Assembly: GCA_963759155.1 (NCBI GenBank)
Contig: CAVWXX010000013.1
Coordinates: 186,001 to 250,000 of the forward strand
DNA: 64,000 nt
From: SZUA-36 sp963759155
GTDB taxonomy: Bacteria; Pseudomonadota; Gammaproteobacteria; Xanthomonadales; SZUA-36
Direction: 5' to 3'
The notes under the pieces are model-generated. The model had not been told where the DNA came from and did no database searches. It was given only the letters and a program-made list of their open reading frames with translations. Below are positions 44,949 through 54,816 of this stretch, in pieces. The position numbers and the translations under genes are program-made. The first letter of the stretch is position 1, and each line of letters opens with the position of its first letter.

Positions 44949-45371
44949 TTATTCTTCTGTAATTTGTTCAGTGGCGATAGACAAACGGGAAAAACCAAGC
45001 TGGGCAGTGACGTCCATTGCAGTCACGACAAAGTGATGGGGTGTTTCAGCATCTGCTCTCAATATCACAGGAATATTGCGCTCCTCACCCGCCGCTTCAA
45101 TAAACGCCGCCTCAATCGTCGCACGTGTTCCATCAACCAGTTGCCGGTCGTTGAGATAAAACTGACCATTGGCGTCGATGACAAGCTCGAAACTATTGGG
45201 CTGGTCTTCAGGCGCACTGACATTTTTTGCTTCGGGCAAGTCTACCTTTAACACCGCCTGGTGCTCAAAGGTGGTGCTGACCATGAAGAAGATCAACAAC
45301 AGAAACACGACATCTATCAGGCTTGTCAGACTGATTTCAGGGTCTTCGTTTTGGGATGCTCTTAACCGCAC
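44949..45371 (-). CDS. exbD: ExbD/TolR-family biopolymer transport protein
   Basis: 140 residues. Short cytoplasmic start, one membrane helix with the functional Asp in TSLIDVVFLLLIFFMV, and a periplasmic domain. It works with the ExbB/TolQ homologue encoded just before. Which TonB/Tol-type process it energises is not clear; this pair often lies beside msbA in gammaproteobacteria and its partner is not encoded here. Confidence 0.92.
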   Translation of the reverse strand: MRLRASQNEDPEISLTSLIDVVFLLLIFFMVSTTFEHQAVLKVDLPEAKNVSAPEDQPNSFELVIDANGQFYLNDRQLVDGTRATIEAAFIEAAGEERNIPVILRADAETPHHFVVTAMDVTAQLGFSRLSIATEQITEE

Positions 45372-45374
45372 GGA

Positions 45375-46013
45375 CTAGTCCTCGAAAGAAGCGTAGGTAA
45401 CCGGGGATGCATTGCCCCGCTCAATACAGTCAATTAGCCTGATTGCCTTTTCTTCCATGGAAATAACGTACTCAGCGACCATGCCACGAAAGAATCGATA
45501 GAAAAAATAGCTTGGTATAGCGATGGTCAACCCTGCAGCGGTGGTTATCAAAGCCTGTGAAATACCCCCTGCCAGCACATTGGCATCACCGACACCACTG
45601 ACCATAATCGCGGAAAACACCTTGATCATACCGACCACGGTACCTAGCAATCCCAATAGCGGGGTTATTCCCGCGATCGTACCCAGCGTATTCAAAAACC
45701 TCTCAAGGTCATGAACAACATGACGTCCCGTATCTTCCACGGCTTCCTTGATCACTTCCCTTGAACGTGTCCGGTTAATCAGGGCGGCAGCATAGATCCG
45801 GCCTAAAGGCGACTCGGCTCTCAGTTGATCAAGATGTCTTTGGTCCAGTTCATGCCGGGCAGCCCAGTCTTCAACCGTGGCGGCCAGGTCGGCGGGTGTT
45901 ACTTTGCTTCTGCGTAATGTCCAGAATCGTTCGATGATAATGGCCACCGACAAGGTCGAGCAGAGCAAGATGGGTGCCATCAGCCAGCCACCGGCAAGAA
46001 TAATTTCCAGCAC
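45375..46013 (-). CDS. exbB: ExbB/TolQ/MotA-family proton channel protein
   Basis: 212 residues, three membrane helices. The last two contain LGTIAGITPLLGLLGTVVGMIKVF and GISQALITTAAGLTIAIPSYFFYRF, written in part, the hallmark of the family with the pore-lining Thr residues. It is separated from exbD by 3 bases. A more divergent homologue is at 7757-8503 in the kinase/vWA run. Confidence 0.93.
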   Translation of the reverse strand: MLEIILAGGWLMAPILLCSTLSVAIIIERFWTLRRSKVTPADLAATVEDWAARHELDQRHLDQLRAESPLGRIYAAALINRTRSREVIKEAVEDTGRHVVHDLERFLNTLGTIAGITPLLGLLGTVVGMIKVFSAIMVSGVGDANVLAGGISQALITTAAGLTIAIPSYFFYRFFRGMVAEYVISMEEKAIRLIDCIERGNASPVTYASFED

Positions 46014-46187
46014 GCGCTTTCACTCCTTTGATTATTGCTGGTCAGAATAATACCTGAAGCTCGGTTTTAATTCCCCCGAATTTAAGGAATCGGGTTTCAA
46101 CTTCAGGGACAATCCGGATTTGCAGGCCAGCGCCAAATGGCTTTGCGACTGACCCGCGCTGAGTCGATGCTGAAACGACCCTCCGCA

Positions 46188-48425
46188 TCAGTGGTAATCC
46201 TGATGCCGCCACACAAGGCGGTATTCAAGGTTCGGAATATGGGCCGCTGCATAGCGCTCAAGTACATCGGTTCGGGGAAAATCGAAGCGGTTACCGGCTG
46301 CAGAAGAAATCAGAACCCATTGGGGCCTGACAGTATCGATGAATAACTGAGAGGATGAAGTCGAGCTGCCATGATGAGGTGCCGTCAGGATCGCATGTTG
46401 TTCCAGACCGCTATTCACCAGTCTCTTTTCCACCACCCGGGATATATCACCGCTTAATAACAGGCTCAGGCCAGGTCCATTGACGCTGATGACACAGGAA
46501 CTGTCATTACCCAGGTAGGGTAAGCCTGCCGACGGATGTAAAATCTTGAATGTGATCCCCCCTGTCACCCACTGTGTTGGGGTTTGACAGGCCTCAATGC
46601 CGCTGCGGGATTCCGGCAGGCTGGCAAGGTAAGCAGCCTCAGGGTATAGAGATCGCAAGCTCCCCAGACCCCCGGCATGATCCAGGTCTGCATGACTTGC
46701 AACGATCAGGTCAGGCTTTCTGCCAATTGCCCTGATCATGGGTTGAATGGTTCCCGACACCATATCCATGCCGGCCTCCCCTTCAAGCCCATTACCTGGA
46801 CCGGTATCGTAGATCATATGGTAATCCGGCAGGCTCAGCAGAACTGAAAGGCCTTGCCCTACATCCAGAAAATCCACTTGTGCCCCGGCACTGGCGGGTG
46901 AGTCTTTTAAGGGTAGCAGTAAGGGAATCATCAGAAGCAACCCGCCGTAGCGCCCCGCTACACCCCGCGGCAACAGGAAAAGGGCGGCTCCAAGCATCGC
47001 CAGAACGATTGCCATCAAAGCGGGCGTCCGGGTGGAACTGAAACCGGGTGGCTGCAGACCCGACATGAACTCAAGAAAAAGCATTAACCAGTCCGCGCAA
47101 TAGGCTGCCAGCATCAGTGACACGGCTGCCAGTAACCCTGGCAACCATAACAATGTCAGGCCGAGCAGCACCAGTGGCACAATCAGGAAGCTTACCACCG
47201 GAATAGCAACGAGATTGGCCAATAGGCCGGGCAAACTGGCCTGCTGAAACCAGTACATGCCCAGCGGCGCCATGACCAGGGAAATACTGAACTGGGCAAA
47301 CAGAACACGTCGCCAGGCTGGCATATTCCCATATCGCGGTATAAAGACCATCATCAAAACAGCAACCGCGATGAACGAAAACCAGAACCCGGCGCGTAAA
47401 GGTGCAAATGGGTCAGCCAGCAGTACCAGCGACATCGCGATTAACCAGGCCTGAAATGGATGAACGACGCGTCTGCCAAGCATGACGACCGTGGCAACGG
47501 TCAGCATGATCAATGCACGCTGTGTTGACACGCCAAAACCGGATAAGGCGGCATAAAGGAGAGCCGACATCCACGCCGTAAGCCAGGGCAGGACAATGGC
47601 CAGACGCTGTTTCAAGCTCACGGAAAGAAGCAATAAACCCAGCTTACCAAGGTAAAAGCCAAAAACCGCCGCCAGTCCGATATGCAGGCCGGATATCGCC
47701 AGAAGGTGCCCGGTACCCGTGGCAGATAGAACCTCTTTGTCACGGGCAGTCAGACCACGCCGGTCAGCAATAGCCAGTGCAACCAGGATTCGAAAGGCGG
47801 GTCTTCCGGCGGCCGTGTCCGTGAGCTTTTCAAGGACCAACTCACGCCAATGCTGCAGATTCGACCATTGGGCTTTGGAAACACGGACATTCTCGCCTTC
47901 CTGAACATAGGCTATTGCACCTATCCCCTCGCTAAAATACCAGCGCTCTGCATCCACACCATGAAAATTGACCCGGCCACGCGGCGCCCGCATCACCAAC
48001 TGTAATCGCCATCGCTCACCGGCGCGAAGCACTGGCAACTCTGCCTTTACACCTGCGACCCTGTGTCTTTGTCTGTACCAGCTCACGTATATCTTTGACG
48101 GCAGGTCTGTTTCCTGCTCAGCAGGTAAAAACAGGAAGCGCACACCATTGTCATTGGAAACCGGCAGACTGCCGATGAGCCCAACGACTTCACGACTTGT
48201 CTTGCTCGCTGGGAATGGAAACCGTTCGGAAATTCGTTGATTAATCGTCAGTGTGCTTAACAGGAAGAAAAGCGGGAACAGGCAGAAAACCTTCAAGCCC
48301 CGTGCAAGCTTGAAAGCGCACAATATCGTCAACAGAAGAAATACAAAAGCAAGCCCGGATGGCAGGGTAGAAGAAAACAGGAACGGCGATACCGCTCCCA
48401 TGATGAGCAGAACCCAGAGCTTCAA
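46188..48425 (-). CDS. comEC: ComEC/Rec2-family DNA internalisation protein
   Basis: 745 residues. N-terminal hydrophobic and OB-fold region, the Competence domain with several membrane helices (including GTGHLLAISGLHIGL), and a C-terminal metallo-beta-lactamase-like domain with FLDVGQGLSVLL and SHADLDHAGGL, and TAPHHGSSTSSS. ComEC forms the inner-membrane channel for single-stranded DNA in natural transformation. No other competence gene lies in the window. The 175-base gap to exbB is small and has no clear terminator. Confidence 0.93.
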   Translation of the reverse strand: MKLWVLLIMGAVSPFLFSSTLPSGLAFVFLLLTILCAFKLARGLKVFCLFPLFFLLSTLTINQRISERFPFPASKTSREVVGLIGSLPVSNDNGVRFLFLPAEQETDLPSKIYVSWYRQRHRVAGVKAELPVLRAGERWRLQLVMRAPRGRVNFHGVDAERWYFSEGIGAIAYVQEGENVRVSKAQWSNLQHWRELVLEKLTDTAAGRPAFRILVALAIADRRGLTARDKEVLSATGTGHLLAISGLHIGLAAVFGFYLGKLGLLLLSVSLKQRLAIVLPWLTAWMSALLYAALSGFGVSTQRALIMLTVATVVMLGRRVVHPFQAWLIAMSLVLLADPFAPLRAGFWFSFIAVAVLMMVFIPRYGNMPAWRRVLFAQFSISLVMAPLGMYWFQQASLPGLLANLVAIPVVSFLIVPLVLLGLTLLWLPGLLAAVSLMLAAYCADWLMLFLEFMSGLQPPGFSSTRTPALMAIVLAMLGAALFLLPRGVAGRYGGLLLMIPLLLPLKDSPASAGAQVDFLDVGQGLSVLLSLPDYHMIYDTGPGNGLEGEAGMDMVSGTIQPMIRAIGRKPDLIVASHADLDHAGGLGSLRSLYPEAAYLASLPESRSGIEACQTPTQWVTGGITFKILHPSAGLPYLGNDSSCVISVNGPGLSLLLSGDISRVVEKRLVNSGLEQHAILTAPHHGSSTSSSQLFIDTVRPQWVLISSAAGNRFDFPRTDVLERYAAAHIPNLEYRLVWRHQDYH

Positions 48426-48473
48426 TTATCCCCCCTGCACTTCTTTGATAAAGAAGCGCTGACAAAAAACTAC

Positions 48474-49163
48474 CTAAAAAGGTTTCAGGCTCCCCATATG
48501 TAACTCAAAACGCTGATTCATTCTCGCTGCCAGGCGCATGTCATGTGTGACCAGTATCAGGCTGGTGTTTAGCTCGGTGTTGAGCTCAAGCAATTGCTCA
48601 AAGACCTGGTTGGCGGTACGTTCGTCCAGGTTGCCGGTGGGTTCGTCACCCAAAATGCAACCCGGGTTTCCGACCAGCGCCCGGGCCACTGCTGCACGTT
48701 GGCGCTCACCGCCAGACAATTCACCCGGTTTATGATCCATGCGCTGACCCAGCCCGACTTTTTCAAGCAGCACGGTGGCCCGACTTGCCGCAAGGGATGT
48801 GGTTTCACCACGAATCAACAAGGGCATAGCCACATTCTCGAGCGCGGTGAATTCCGGTAACAAGTGATGAAACTGATAAATAAAGCCCATGCGCGAGTTA
48901 CGAATATCACTGCGCTCACTATCACTTTTCTGCCACAGTGACTGCCCGTCGACCAGCACCTCGCCTTCTTCCGGTTTATCCAGCCCGCCCAAGATATGCA
49001 ATAGCGTGCTCTTTCCGGCACCCGATGCACCGACAATAGCCATTGATGTACCCGCGGGCACCTGCAAATCAACACCTGAGAGCACCTGAACCCGTTTCGG
49101 CCCTTGCCTGAACCCACGCGAGATACCACTCGCCTGGATGACAATGTTCTCTTGATCACTCAT
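48474..49163 (-). CDS. lolD: Lipoprotein-releasing system ATPase LolD
   Basis: 229 residues from ATG 49163, which overlaps the stop of the permease gene by 8 bases; the longer frame is not native. Walker A GASGAGKSTLLH, signature LSGGERQRAAVARAL, Walker B region CILGDEPTGNLD. It powers release of outer-membrane lipoproteins from the inner membrane to LolA (encoded at 59740-60390). Confidence 0.95.
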   Translation of the reverse strand: MSDQENIVIQASGISRGFRQGPKRVQVLSGVDLQVPAGTSMAIVGASGAGKSTLLHILGGLDKPEEGEVLVDGQSLWQKSDSERSDIRNSRMGFIYQFHHLLPEFTALENVAMPLLIRGETTSLAASRATVLLEKVGLGQRMDHKPGELSGGERQRAAVARALVGNPGCILGDEPTGNLDERTANQVFEQLLELNTELNTSLILVTHDMRLAARMNQRFELHMGSLKPF

Positions 49164-50403
49164 AGCGTAAGGCCTCCGCCGGATCAGTCCTGGATGCACG
49201 CCACGCCGGGTACAGGGTTGACAGCAACGACATACCCAGTGACATCAATGCGAATCCGATGACATCGGAACGACGCAGGTCTGAGGGTAATTCAGTAATG
49301 TAGTAAATATCCGACGGAAAAAGGGAAAACCCAAAAATCCGTTCCAGAAACGGCACCACGATCGCGATATTGTTGGCTAACAAAATACCACCCACTACAC
49401 CAAGGGCTGTGCCAATTATTCCAATAAGGCTGCCCTGTACAACGAATACCCGCATAATCGTACCCGCGTGTGCACCCATGGTTTTCAGAATCGCTATATC
49501 GGCCTGCTTGTCTGTGACAACCATCACCAGCATGGAAATAATATTGAATGCCGCGACAGCGATGATTAAAGATAGGATGACCCACATCACGGTCTTTTCG
49601 GTGCGCACAGCCTGAAACAGGTTGCCGCGTTCCTGGCTCCAGTCCCTGACACGGTAGGCGCCATCTAGCTGGTCGGAAATTTGGCGGGCCACCAGCCAGG
49701 CGGAGTCAAGATCAGTCAGTTTAAGACGGATGCCGCCAATGGAATCTTCCGGCATACGCAGCAACCTGGCAGCATCTTCGATATGCACGAGGGCCAGACC
49801 GCTGTCGTTTTCGTGTTCACCAAATTCAAACAGGCCTACCACGGTAAATCGCTTCATCAACGGACTGGCGCCAAATGGGCTGGCTTTAAGCCTTGGCGCA
49901 ATGACGGTGACCTTGTCACCCGGACCAACCCGCAAACGCACCGCCAGGCCAATACCCAGCACGATACCGTACTCACCGCTGCGAAGGTCGCTGAGCTCAC
50001 CGCTGACCATGCTGGTAGCAACATCCGATACGGTCGCCTCGTAATCAGGTACAACGCCTCGCACCAGCGCCGCACTCGAACCGTTAGCCTGTAACCAGGC
50101 GCCCACTTCGACATAAGGGGCTGAAGCAACGACGTCGTCACGCTGATTAAGCTGTTCAATAAGCTCAGGCCACTCATCAAGCGGTTTATCAAGAGACTGA
50201 ATGGTGGCATGCGAAATAGCACCGAGAATACGGGCTCGCAGCTCTTTTTCAAAACCATTCATCACCGATATGACCGTGATCAACGTGGTCACACCCAGCG
50301 CGATTCCCAACATCGAAGTGAGGGAAATAAACGAGATAAAATGATTTTGTTTCTTGGCCCCAAGGTAGCGCAGACCAATGAAAGCGGATAGTGGTTTATA
50401 CAT
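49156..50403 (-). CDS. lolC: Lipoprotein-releasing system permease LolC/LolE
   Basis: 415 residues. One N-terminal helix after FIGLRYLGAKKQNHF, a large periplasmic domain, and three C-terminal helices, ending WRASRTDPAEALRYE. Only one LolC/E-type gene precedes lolD, so it may act as a homodimer (LolF-like) as in other bacteria with a single permease; I cannot rule out a second copy outside the window. Confidence 0.9.
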   Translation of the reverse strand: MYKPLSAFIGLRYLGAKKQNHFISFISLTSMLGIALGVTTLITVISVMNGFEKELRARILGAISHATIQSLDKPLDEWPELIEQLNQRDDVVASAPYVEVGAWLQANGSSAALVRGVVPDYEATVSDVATSMVSGELSDLRSGEYGIVLGIGLAVRLRVGPGDKVTVIAPRLKASPFGASPLMKRFTVVGLFEFGEHENDSGLALVHIEDAARLLRMPEDSIGGIRLKLTDLDSAWLVARQISDQLDGAYRVRDWSQERGNLFQAVRTEKTVMWVILSLIIAVAAFNIISMLVMVVTDKQADIAILKTMGAHAGTIMRVFVVQGSLIGIIGTALGVVGGILLANNIAIVVPFLERIFGFSLFPSDIYYITELPSDLRRSDVIGFALMSLGMSLLSTLYPAWRASRTDPAEALRYE

Positions 50404-50481
50404 AGGGGGGAATTAGACCATAACGCCAATGTCTCAACCAGTTGAATTTACGCTTTTGCGCTGTAGGTAATTTACGATGAC

Positions 50482-51420
50482 TTATCGTTCCAGTTTTTCA
50501 AGTAAACCACTCAACTCAAGCGGAAGTGGTGAGGTAACTATCTGTTGCTCTCCACCGGCTGTATAAAAATTAACCCGGTGGGCATGTAAGAACATTCTTT
50601 TGAGTGCCATTTTTTTCCAGAACTTTTGACGCGCCCTGGGTGAATACCTGTCATCGCCCGCCAATGGCAGACCCAGGTGAGCGGCATGGACGCGTATCTG
50701 ATGGGTTCTTCCGGAATGCAATTGTGCTTCTGTATAGCTAAAGTCTGCATAATGCTGTAACAGGCGGAACGTGGTGTGCGCCGGTTTGCCCTCCGTGTCC
50801 ACCCGCATAAATTTCTGTCCAGACCGTTCAAACTGTCCAATCGGCTCATCAACTTCGACGCGATCCTGTTTCAATTTACCGTCCAGCAAACACAAATAGC
50901 GTTTTTCTATCTGGTTCTCTTTGATCTGGGAATTGAGGTCGCGTAATGCGTCGCCCGTGAGTGCTAACAACAGGCAACCGCTGGTTTCACGATCCAGACG
51001 ATGAACGAGGTCGACACTCATACCAGGCCGTATCTTGCGCACCACATCAATAACACCCCAGGCCAGGCCGCTGCCGCCGTGAACGGCCATACCGGCCGGC
51101 TTGTTAACCACCATGATGCCGCCATCCTCATAACAGATTGACTGGCTCAAAAGTTGCAGTACGGCCGGCGGTATATCCCCCGCTCTATTTTCACGCACAG
51201 TTACCGGTGGGACTCGAACAGTATCTCCCGCTGTCAGCCGGGTGGCCGGTTTTGCCCTGCCACCGTTAACACGCACCTGACCTGTTCGAATGATTCGATA
51301 AACAACAGAACGCGGCATGCCTTTGAGTCGTGCACTAAGGAAATTATCCAGACGCTGCCCTTCGCGATCCTCCGTCACTTTGACCAGACTGACTGCTGAA
51401 CTTACCTTATTCATCGACAA
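50482..51420 (-). CDS. rluC: Ribosomal large subunit pseudouridine synthase C
   Basis: 312 residues. N-terminal S4 RNA-binding domain (GQRLDNFLSARLKGMP) and an RluA-type catalytic domain with the catalytic Asp in LVHRLDRETSGCLL, then GRTHQIRVHAAHLG. It modifies uridines of 23S rRNA. The gene is divergent from rne, the usual rluC-rne arrangement. Confidence 0.93.
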   Translation of the reverse strand: MSMNKVSSAVSLVKVTEDREGQRLDNFLSARLKGMPRSVVYRIIRTGQVRVNGGRAKPATRLTAGDTVRVPPVTVRENRAGDIPPAVLQLLSQSICYEDGGIMVVNKPAGMAVHGGSGLAWGVIDVVRKIRPGMSVDLVHRLDRETSGCLLLALTGDALRDLNSQIKENQIEKRYLCLLDGKLKQDRVEVDEPIGQFERSGQKFMRVDTEGKPAHTTFRLLQHYADFSYTEAQLHSGRTHQIRVHAAHLGLPLAGDDRYSPRARQKFWKKMALKRMFLHAHRVNFYTAGGEQQIVTSPLPLELSGLLEKLER

Positions 51421-51825
51421 CTACATCCAACTCATTGATAGAAAATGAAAACACTGCTATATTGTCCGGATAAGGAATTCGCCCCGCCGAATTGCCCTCC
51501 GATACCGCCCGATTATCTCACCTAAGCCGTGCTTTAAAAGGGCAGGACTGCAAAGATACAGTGACAGTTTACACCTGATTTCACTGGCGGAAAGCTTGAA
51601 TTCAGTTACTTGCTTTATTGCAAAACAAACTTATTTTTGATGGCAGACCGACAAACTGCCATCTGAGGACCGGATCAAATACTGTTGGTCTGGCTATGAA
51701 AACAAAAAATTTGGTACCCCCGGCAAAGGTGCATGGCATCGCCGGGTAAGATAAGTGGAAATATGACATTTTGAGGTCATATCGTTCCACCGTCGCCCCG
51801 TACCGGGGTGCCTGAGGACAATATA
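51421..51825 (+). promoter_or_regulatory. Structured leader of rne
   Basis: About 400 bases between divergent rluC and rne. Near rne three hairpins follow each other: an arm CCGGC at about 51719 paired with GCCGG near 51741; a long stem at 51755-51790 (GTGGAA plus TATGAC, closing with GTCATA and TTCCAC); and CCCCG-TAC-CGGGG at 51796-51808. Then come the ribosome-binding site TGAGGA (51813-51818) and ATG 51826. In Escherichia coli, RNase E binds hairpins in its own leader and controls its mRNA; this leader is a good candidate for the same feedback. Confidence 0.65.
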
Positions 51826-54705
51826 ATGAAAAGAATGCTGATAAACGCAACTCAGCCCGAGGAGTTGCGTGTCGCAATCGCCGACGGCCAACTACTATCT
51901 GATCTTGATATAGAAGTACCCTCCCAGGAACAAAAGAAATCAAACGTCTACAAAGGCAAAATCACACGCGTTGAACCATCACTGGAAGCCTGTTTTGTTG
52001 ACTTCGGTTCAGCCAGGCACGGGTTTTTACCACTGAAAGAAATTTGCGAAGCCGCCTATTCGAAAAACGCGTCGAAAAAGGGTGGCAAGCTGGCCATTCG
52101 TGATGTGGTTAGCGAAGGCCAGGAAATCATCGTACAGGTTGAAAAAGAGGAACGCGGCAACAAGGGTGCGGCCCTGACAACCTACATTTCACTGGCTGGC
52201 CGCTACCTGGTATTGATGCCGACCAATCCTTCTGCAGGCGGCGTGTCACGCCGCATCATCGGCAACGACCGTGACCACTTGCGGGAACAATTGCAAAAGG
52301 TCACCACACCGGACAATGTTGGTATCATCATACGCACCGCGGGAGTGGGACGGGATGCCGAAGAATTACAGTGGGATCTTGACTACCTGCTGCAGCTTTG
52401 GGCCGCCATCGAACAGGCCGCCGCCAGCCGCCCTTCCCCCTTTCTGATTCACCAGGAAAGCAATCTTTTTATCCGGGCATTACGTGATCACCTGCGCAAT
52501 GACATTGGTGAAATCCTGATCGATAACGAGACGGTTTTTAACGATGCACGAGAGTTCATGCAGCAGGTCATGCCGCATAACCTGAATAAGCTCAAGTTAT
52601 ACAACGATCAGGTCCCGCTATTTAACCGCTACCAGATTGAAAGCCAGATTGAATCCGCATTCGCTCGTACTGTGCATTTGCCCTCAGGTGGCGCCGTTGT
52701 ATTCGATCACACCGAAGCACTGCTTTCGATCGATATCAACTCTGCACGTGCCACCAAGGGTGTCGATATTGAAGACACCGCATTTAGCACCAACATGGAA
52801 TCAGCCCACGAAATCGCCCGCCAGCTGCGATTACGCGATCTGGGTGGTCTGATCGTGATTGATTTCATCGACATGACCAGCCGCAAACATCAACGCGAAG
52901 TTGAAGAGTGTTTGCGCAAGGCCATGCAAATCGACAAGGCACGTGTCCAAATCGGGCGTATTTCGCGCTTTGGGCTTTTGGAAATGTCTCGTCAGCGTCT
53001 ACGTCCCTCTCTCGGTGAATCAAGCCAGGACACTTGCCCACGTTGCGACGGACACGGCACCATTCGAAGCGTTGAATCTCTGGCGCTTTCAATTCTCCGG
53101 CTTGTCGAAGAAGAGGTCATGAAGGAATACACCGGACAGATCATCGTCCAGGCACCCACGGAAGTGATTAACTTCCTGCATAATGAAAAGCGCGCGGCGC
53201 TGGCCGAGGTTGAATCCAGGCACAAGGTTCCGATCGTTATGCTGGCGAACCAGTACCTGGTAACGCCTCATTTCGAAATCCTTCGGGTCAGGAAAACCGA
53301 TATTTCTGAAGCTCCAAGCTATTCACGCATTGAACAACCCCAGGCGCAAGTGGTCGCCAATGAGCGTTCACAGGCGAACGCGGTCGCACCCGTTGGCCCG
53401 GCTGTTAACCGGATCGTGCCAAACCGGCCAGCACCTGCCAGAATCGAAGAAAAAGCCCCCGGCTTGTTTGCCCGTCTCGCAAAAATCATTTTCCCCCATG
53501 CCAAAGAGGAAGAGAAAAGCGAGTCTGTAAAGAAAAAGTCGACTGCTAAGAAGAGCGGTGCTCAACAACAGAATCAGCAAGGCAGGCAAAGACAATCACA
53601 GTCGTCCAACCAGAGGACAAATCAAAGAAGTACGAACAAGCGTTCCGGTCAGGGCGGTCAGAAAAGCGCACAGCCACAAAGAACCGCCAAAAAGAAACAG
53701 ACCAAGAAACAAACCAAGAAAACCCAGGCCAAGCCGGATCAGGGCCAGGCAAATGAAAAGCAGTCAGGACAGGCTAGACCAAACCAAAAACGTGGCCAAC
53801 AGCCTCAAAAACAGCAAACGGCCAAGCAGCCGGCAAAGGCTGATCAGGGCGCGCAAACACCTGCCACTCCTGCCACACCTGGAGCCGAGGTTGATGGCAA
53901 CGTCAAACCTGCACAAAAAGAAGGTAATAACCGTCGAGGCGGTCGCAGAAGACGTTCACCCTATAAGACAGGTGGTTCAAAACCACGTGTTGAAAACACG
54001 GATACAAATAATAGCAGCCCAGCAAATGATTCCAACCGGGCTCAGCAGTCTTCTGCCACTGACAAGCAAGCTGTAGCAGAAAAGAAGCAGGAAGCTGCCC
54101 TCCCCGCACAGAAAGCAACCAAAGCCGAGGACTCAAGCACCAAAACCGAAACGAAAGACATGGCAGCCAAGCCAGTGACAGCCGTTGAGTCAAAGCCAGT
54201 TGAAGCCAAACCGGCTCAACCGCCTGTAACGGGATCAAAACCGGTCGACACAAAAGCGACGCAGAGCGGTCAGTCGAATGCGGGTTCCAGTGATGCAAAA
54301 CCGGAAAACAAGGTGGAGACCAGGCAGAAGGACGAACCACCGAAGGATCTTAAGCCTGCGAAAGATGCTGAACCTGTTAAAAAGTCTGAAGCGGCTCCTA
54401 AACCATCCCGTACCAAGGCAAAAACAAAGAAAGCTGACTCCAAACCAGGGGATAAGCCGGCCACAGGCGGTGATGAACCAGCTAAGCCCAAGAAGCGCGC
54501 GCCAAGGAAAAAAACGGCAAGTAAGAAAGTGAAAACTGATAAAGCGACAAGTAACAAAGAAACTGGCGAAAGCAGTTCAAAAGCGTCTGCCGACAAAGCA
54601 CCTGCAGCGGCAAACAAACCAAGTCCGGCTATAGCAGCAGAGAAGGACTCAAAAGGTATTTACACACTCAAGCCACCACCGTCCGAAAACAACCTGGGGA
54701 AATAA
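51826..54705 (+). CDS. rne: Ribonuclease E
   Basis: 959 residues from ATG 51826 (TGAGGA at 51813). Catalytic half: S1 domain (NVYKGKITRVEPSLEACFVDFG), RNase H-like and 5'-sensor regions, DNase I-like catalytic site with IDINSARATKG and GGLIVIDFIDM, and the zinc-link DTCPRCDGHGT. After about residue 500 the protein is low-complexity, rich in Gln, Lys, Ala and Pro, with Arg-rich patches (NNRRGGRRRR), as expected for the scaffold that binds RNA and degradosome partners. The end, LKPPPSENNLGK, is a plausible short partner-binding motif. It initiates mRNA decay and processes rRNA and tRNA. Confidence 0.96.
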   Translation: MKRMLINATQPEELRVAIADGQLLSDLDIEVPSQEQKKSNVYKGKITRVEPSLEACFVDFGSARHGFLPLKEICEAAYSKNASKKGGKLAIRDVVSEGQEIIVQVEKEERGNKGAALTTYISLAGRYLVLMPTNPSAGGVSRRIIGNDRDHLREQLQKVTTPDNVGIIIRTAGVGRDAEELQWDLDYLLQLWAAIEQAAASRPSPFLIHQESNLFIRALRDHLRNDIGEILIDNETVFNDAREFMQQVMPHNLNKLKLYNDQVPLFNRYQIESQIESAFARTVHLPSGGAVVFDHTEALLSIDINSARATKGVDIEDTAFSTNMESAHEIARQLRLRDLGGLIVIDFIDMTSRKHQREVEECLRKAMQIDKARVQIGRISRFGLLEMSRQRLRPSLGESSQDTCPRCDGHGTIRSVESLALSILRLVEEEVMKEYTGQIIVQAPTEVINFLHNEKRAALAEVESRHKVPIVMLANQYLVTPHFEILRVRKTDISEAPSYSRIEQPQAQVVANERSQANAVAPVGPAVNRIVPNRPAPARIEEKAPGLFARLAKIIFPHAKEEEKSESVKKKSTAKKSGAQQQNQQGRQRQSQSSNQRTNQRSTNKRSGQGGQKSAQPQRTAKKKQTKKQTKKTQAKPDQGQANEKQSGQARPNQKRGQQPQKQQTAKQPAKADQGAQTPATPATPGAEVDGNVKPAQKEGNNRRGGRRRRSPYKTGGSKPRVENTDTNNSSPANDSNRAQQSSATDKQAVAEKKQEAALPAQKATKAEDSSTKTETKDMAAKPVTAVESKPVEAKPAQPPVTGSKPVDTKATQSGQSNAGSSDAKPENKVETRQKDEPPKDLKPAKDAEPVKKSEAAPKPSRTKAKTKKADSKPGDKPATGGDEPAKPKKRAPRKKTASKKVKTDKATSNKETGESSSKASADKAPAAANKPSPAIAAEKDSKGIYTLKPPPSENNLGK

Positions 54706-54726
54706 ACCGCTCGGTTTATCTCTTTT
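54702..54726 (+). terminator. Possible terminator at the end of rne
   Basis: ATAAACC and GGTTTAT form a 7-bp stem around GCTC, followed by CTCTTTT. It overlaps the rne stop codon. Short but with a T-rich tail. Confidence 0.5.
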
Positions 54727-54739
54727 GACATTCAGCGGC

Positions 54740-54765
54740 ATGCAGCCGGTAACAACCGGCTGCAT
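54740..54765. repeat. Perfect 10-bp inverted repeat downstream of rne
   Basis: ATGCAGCCGG and CCGGCTGCAT flank TAACAA. The stem is strong but no T run follows. It lies between the ends of rne and the convergent regulator gene, so it may be a second rne 3' hairpin or a decay barrier. Confidence 0.6.
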
Positions 54766-54816
54766 ACAGCTGATCTGACGTGATCACTTAGCCCCCTGTT
54801 TCACACATAGTGTTTG

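Noticed and set aside
53558..54076. 172-codon plus frame inside rne
   Set aside because: It lies in the low-complexity tail of RNase E in another frame; such Gln/Lys-rich DNA stays open in several frames.
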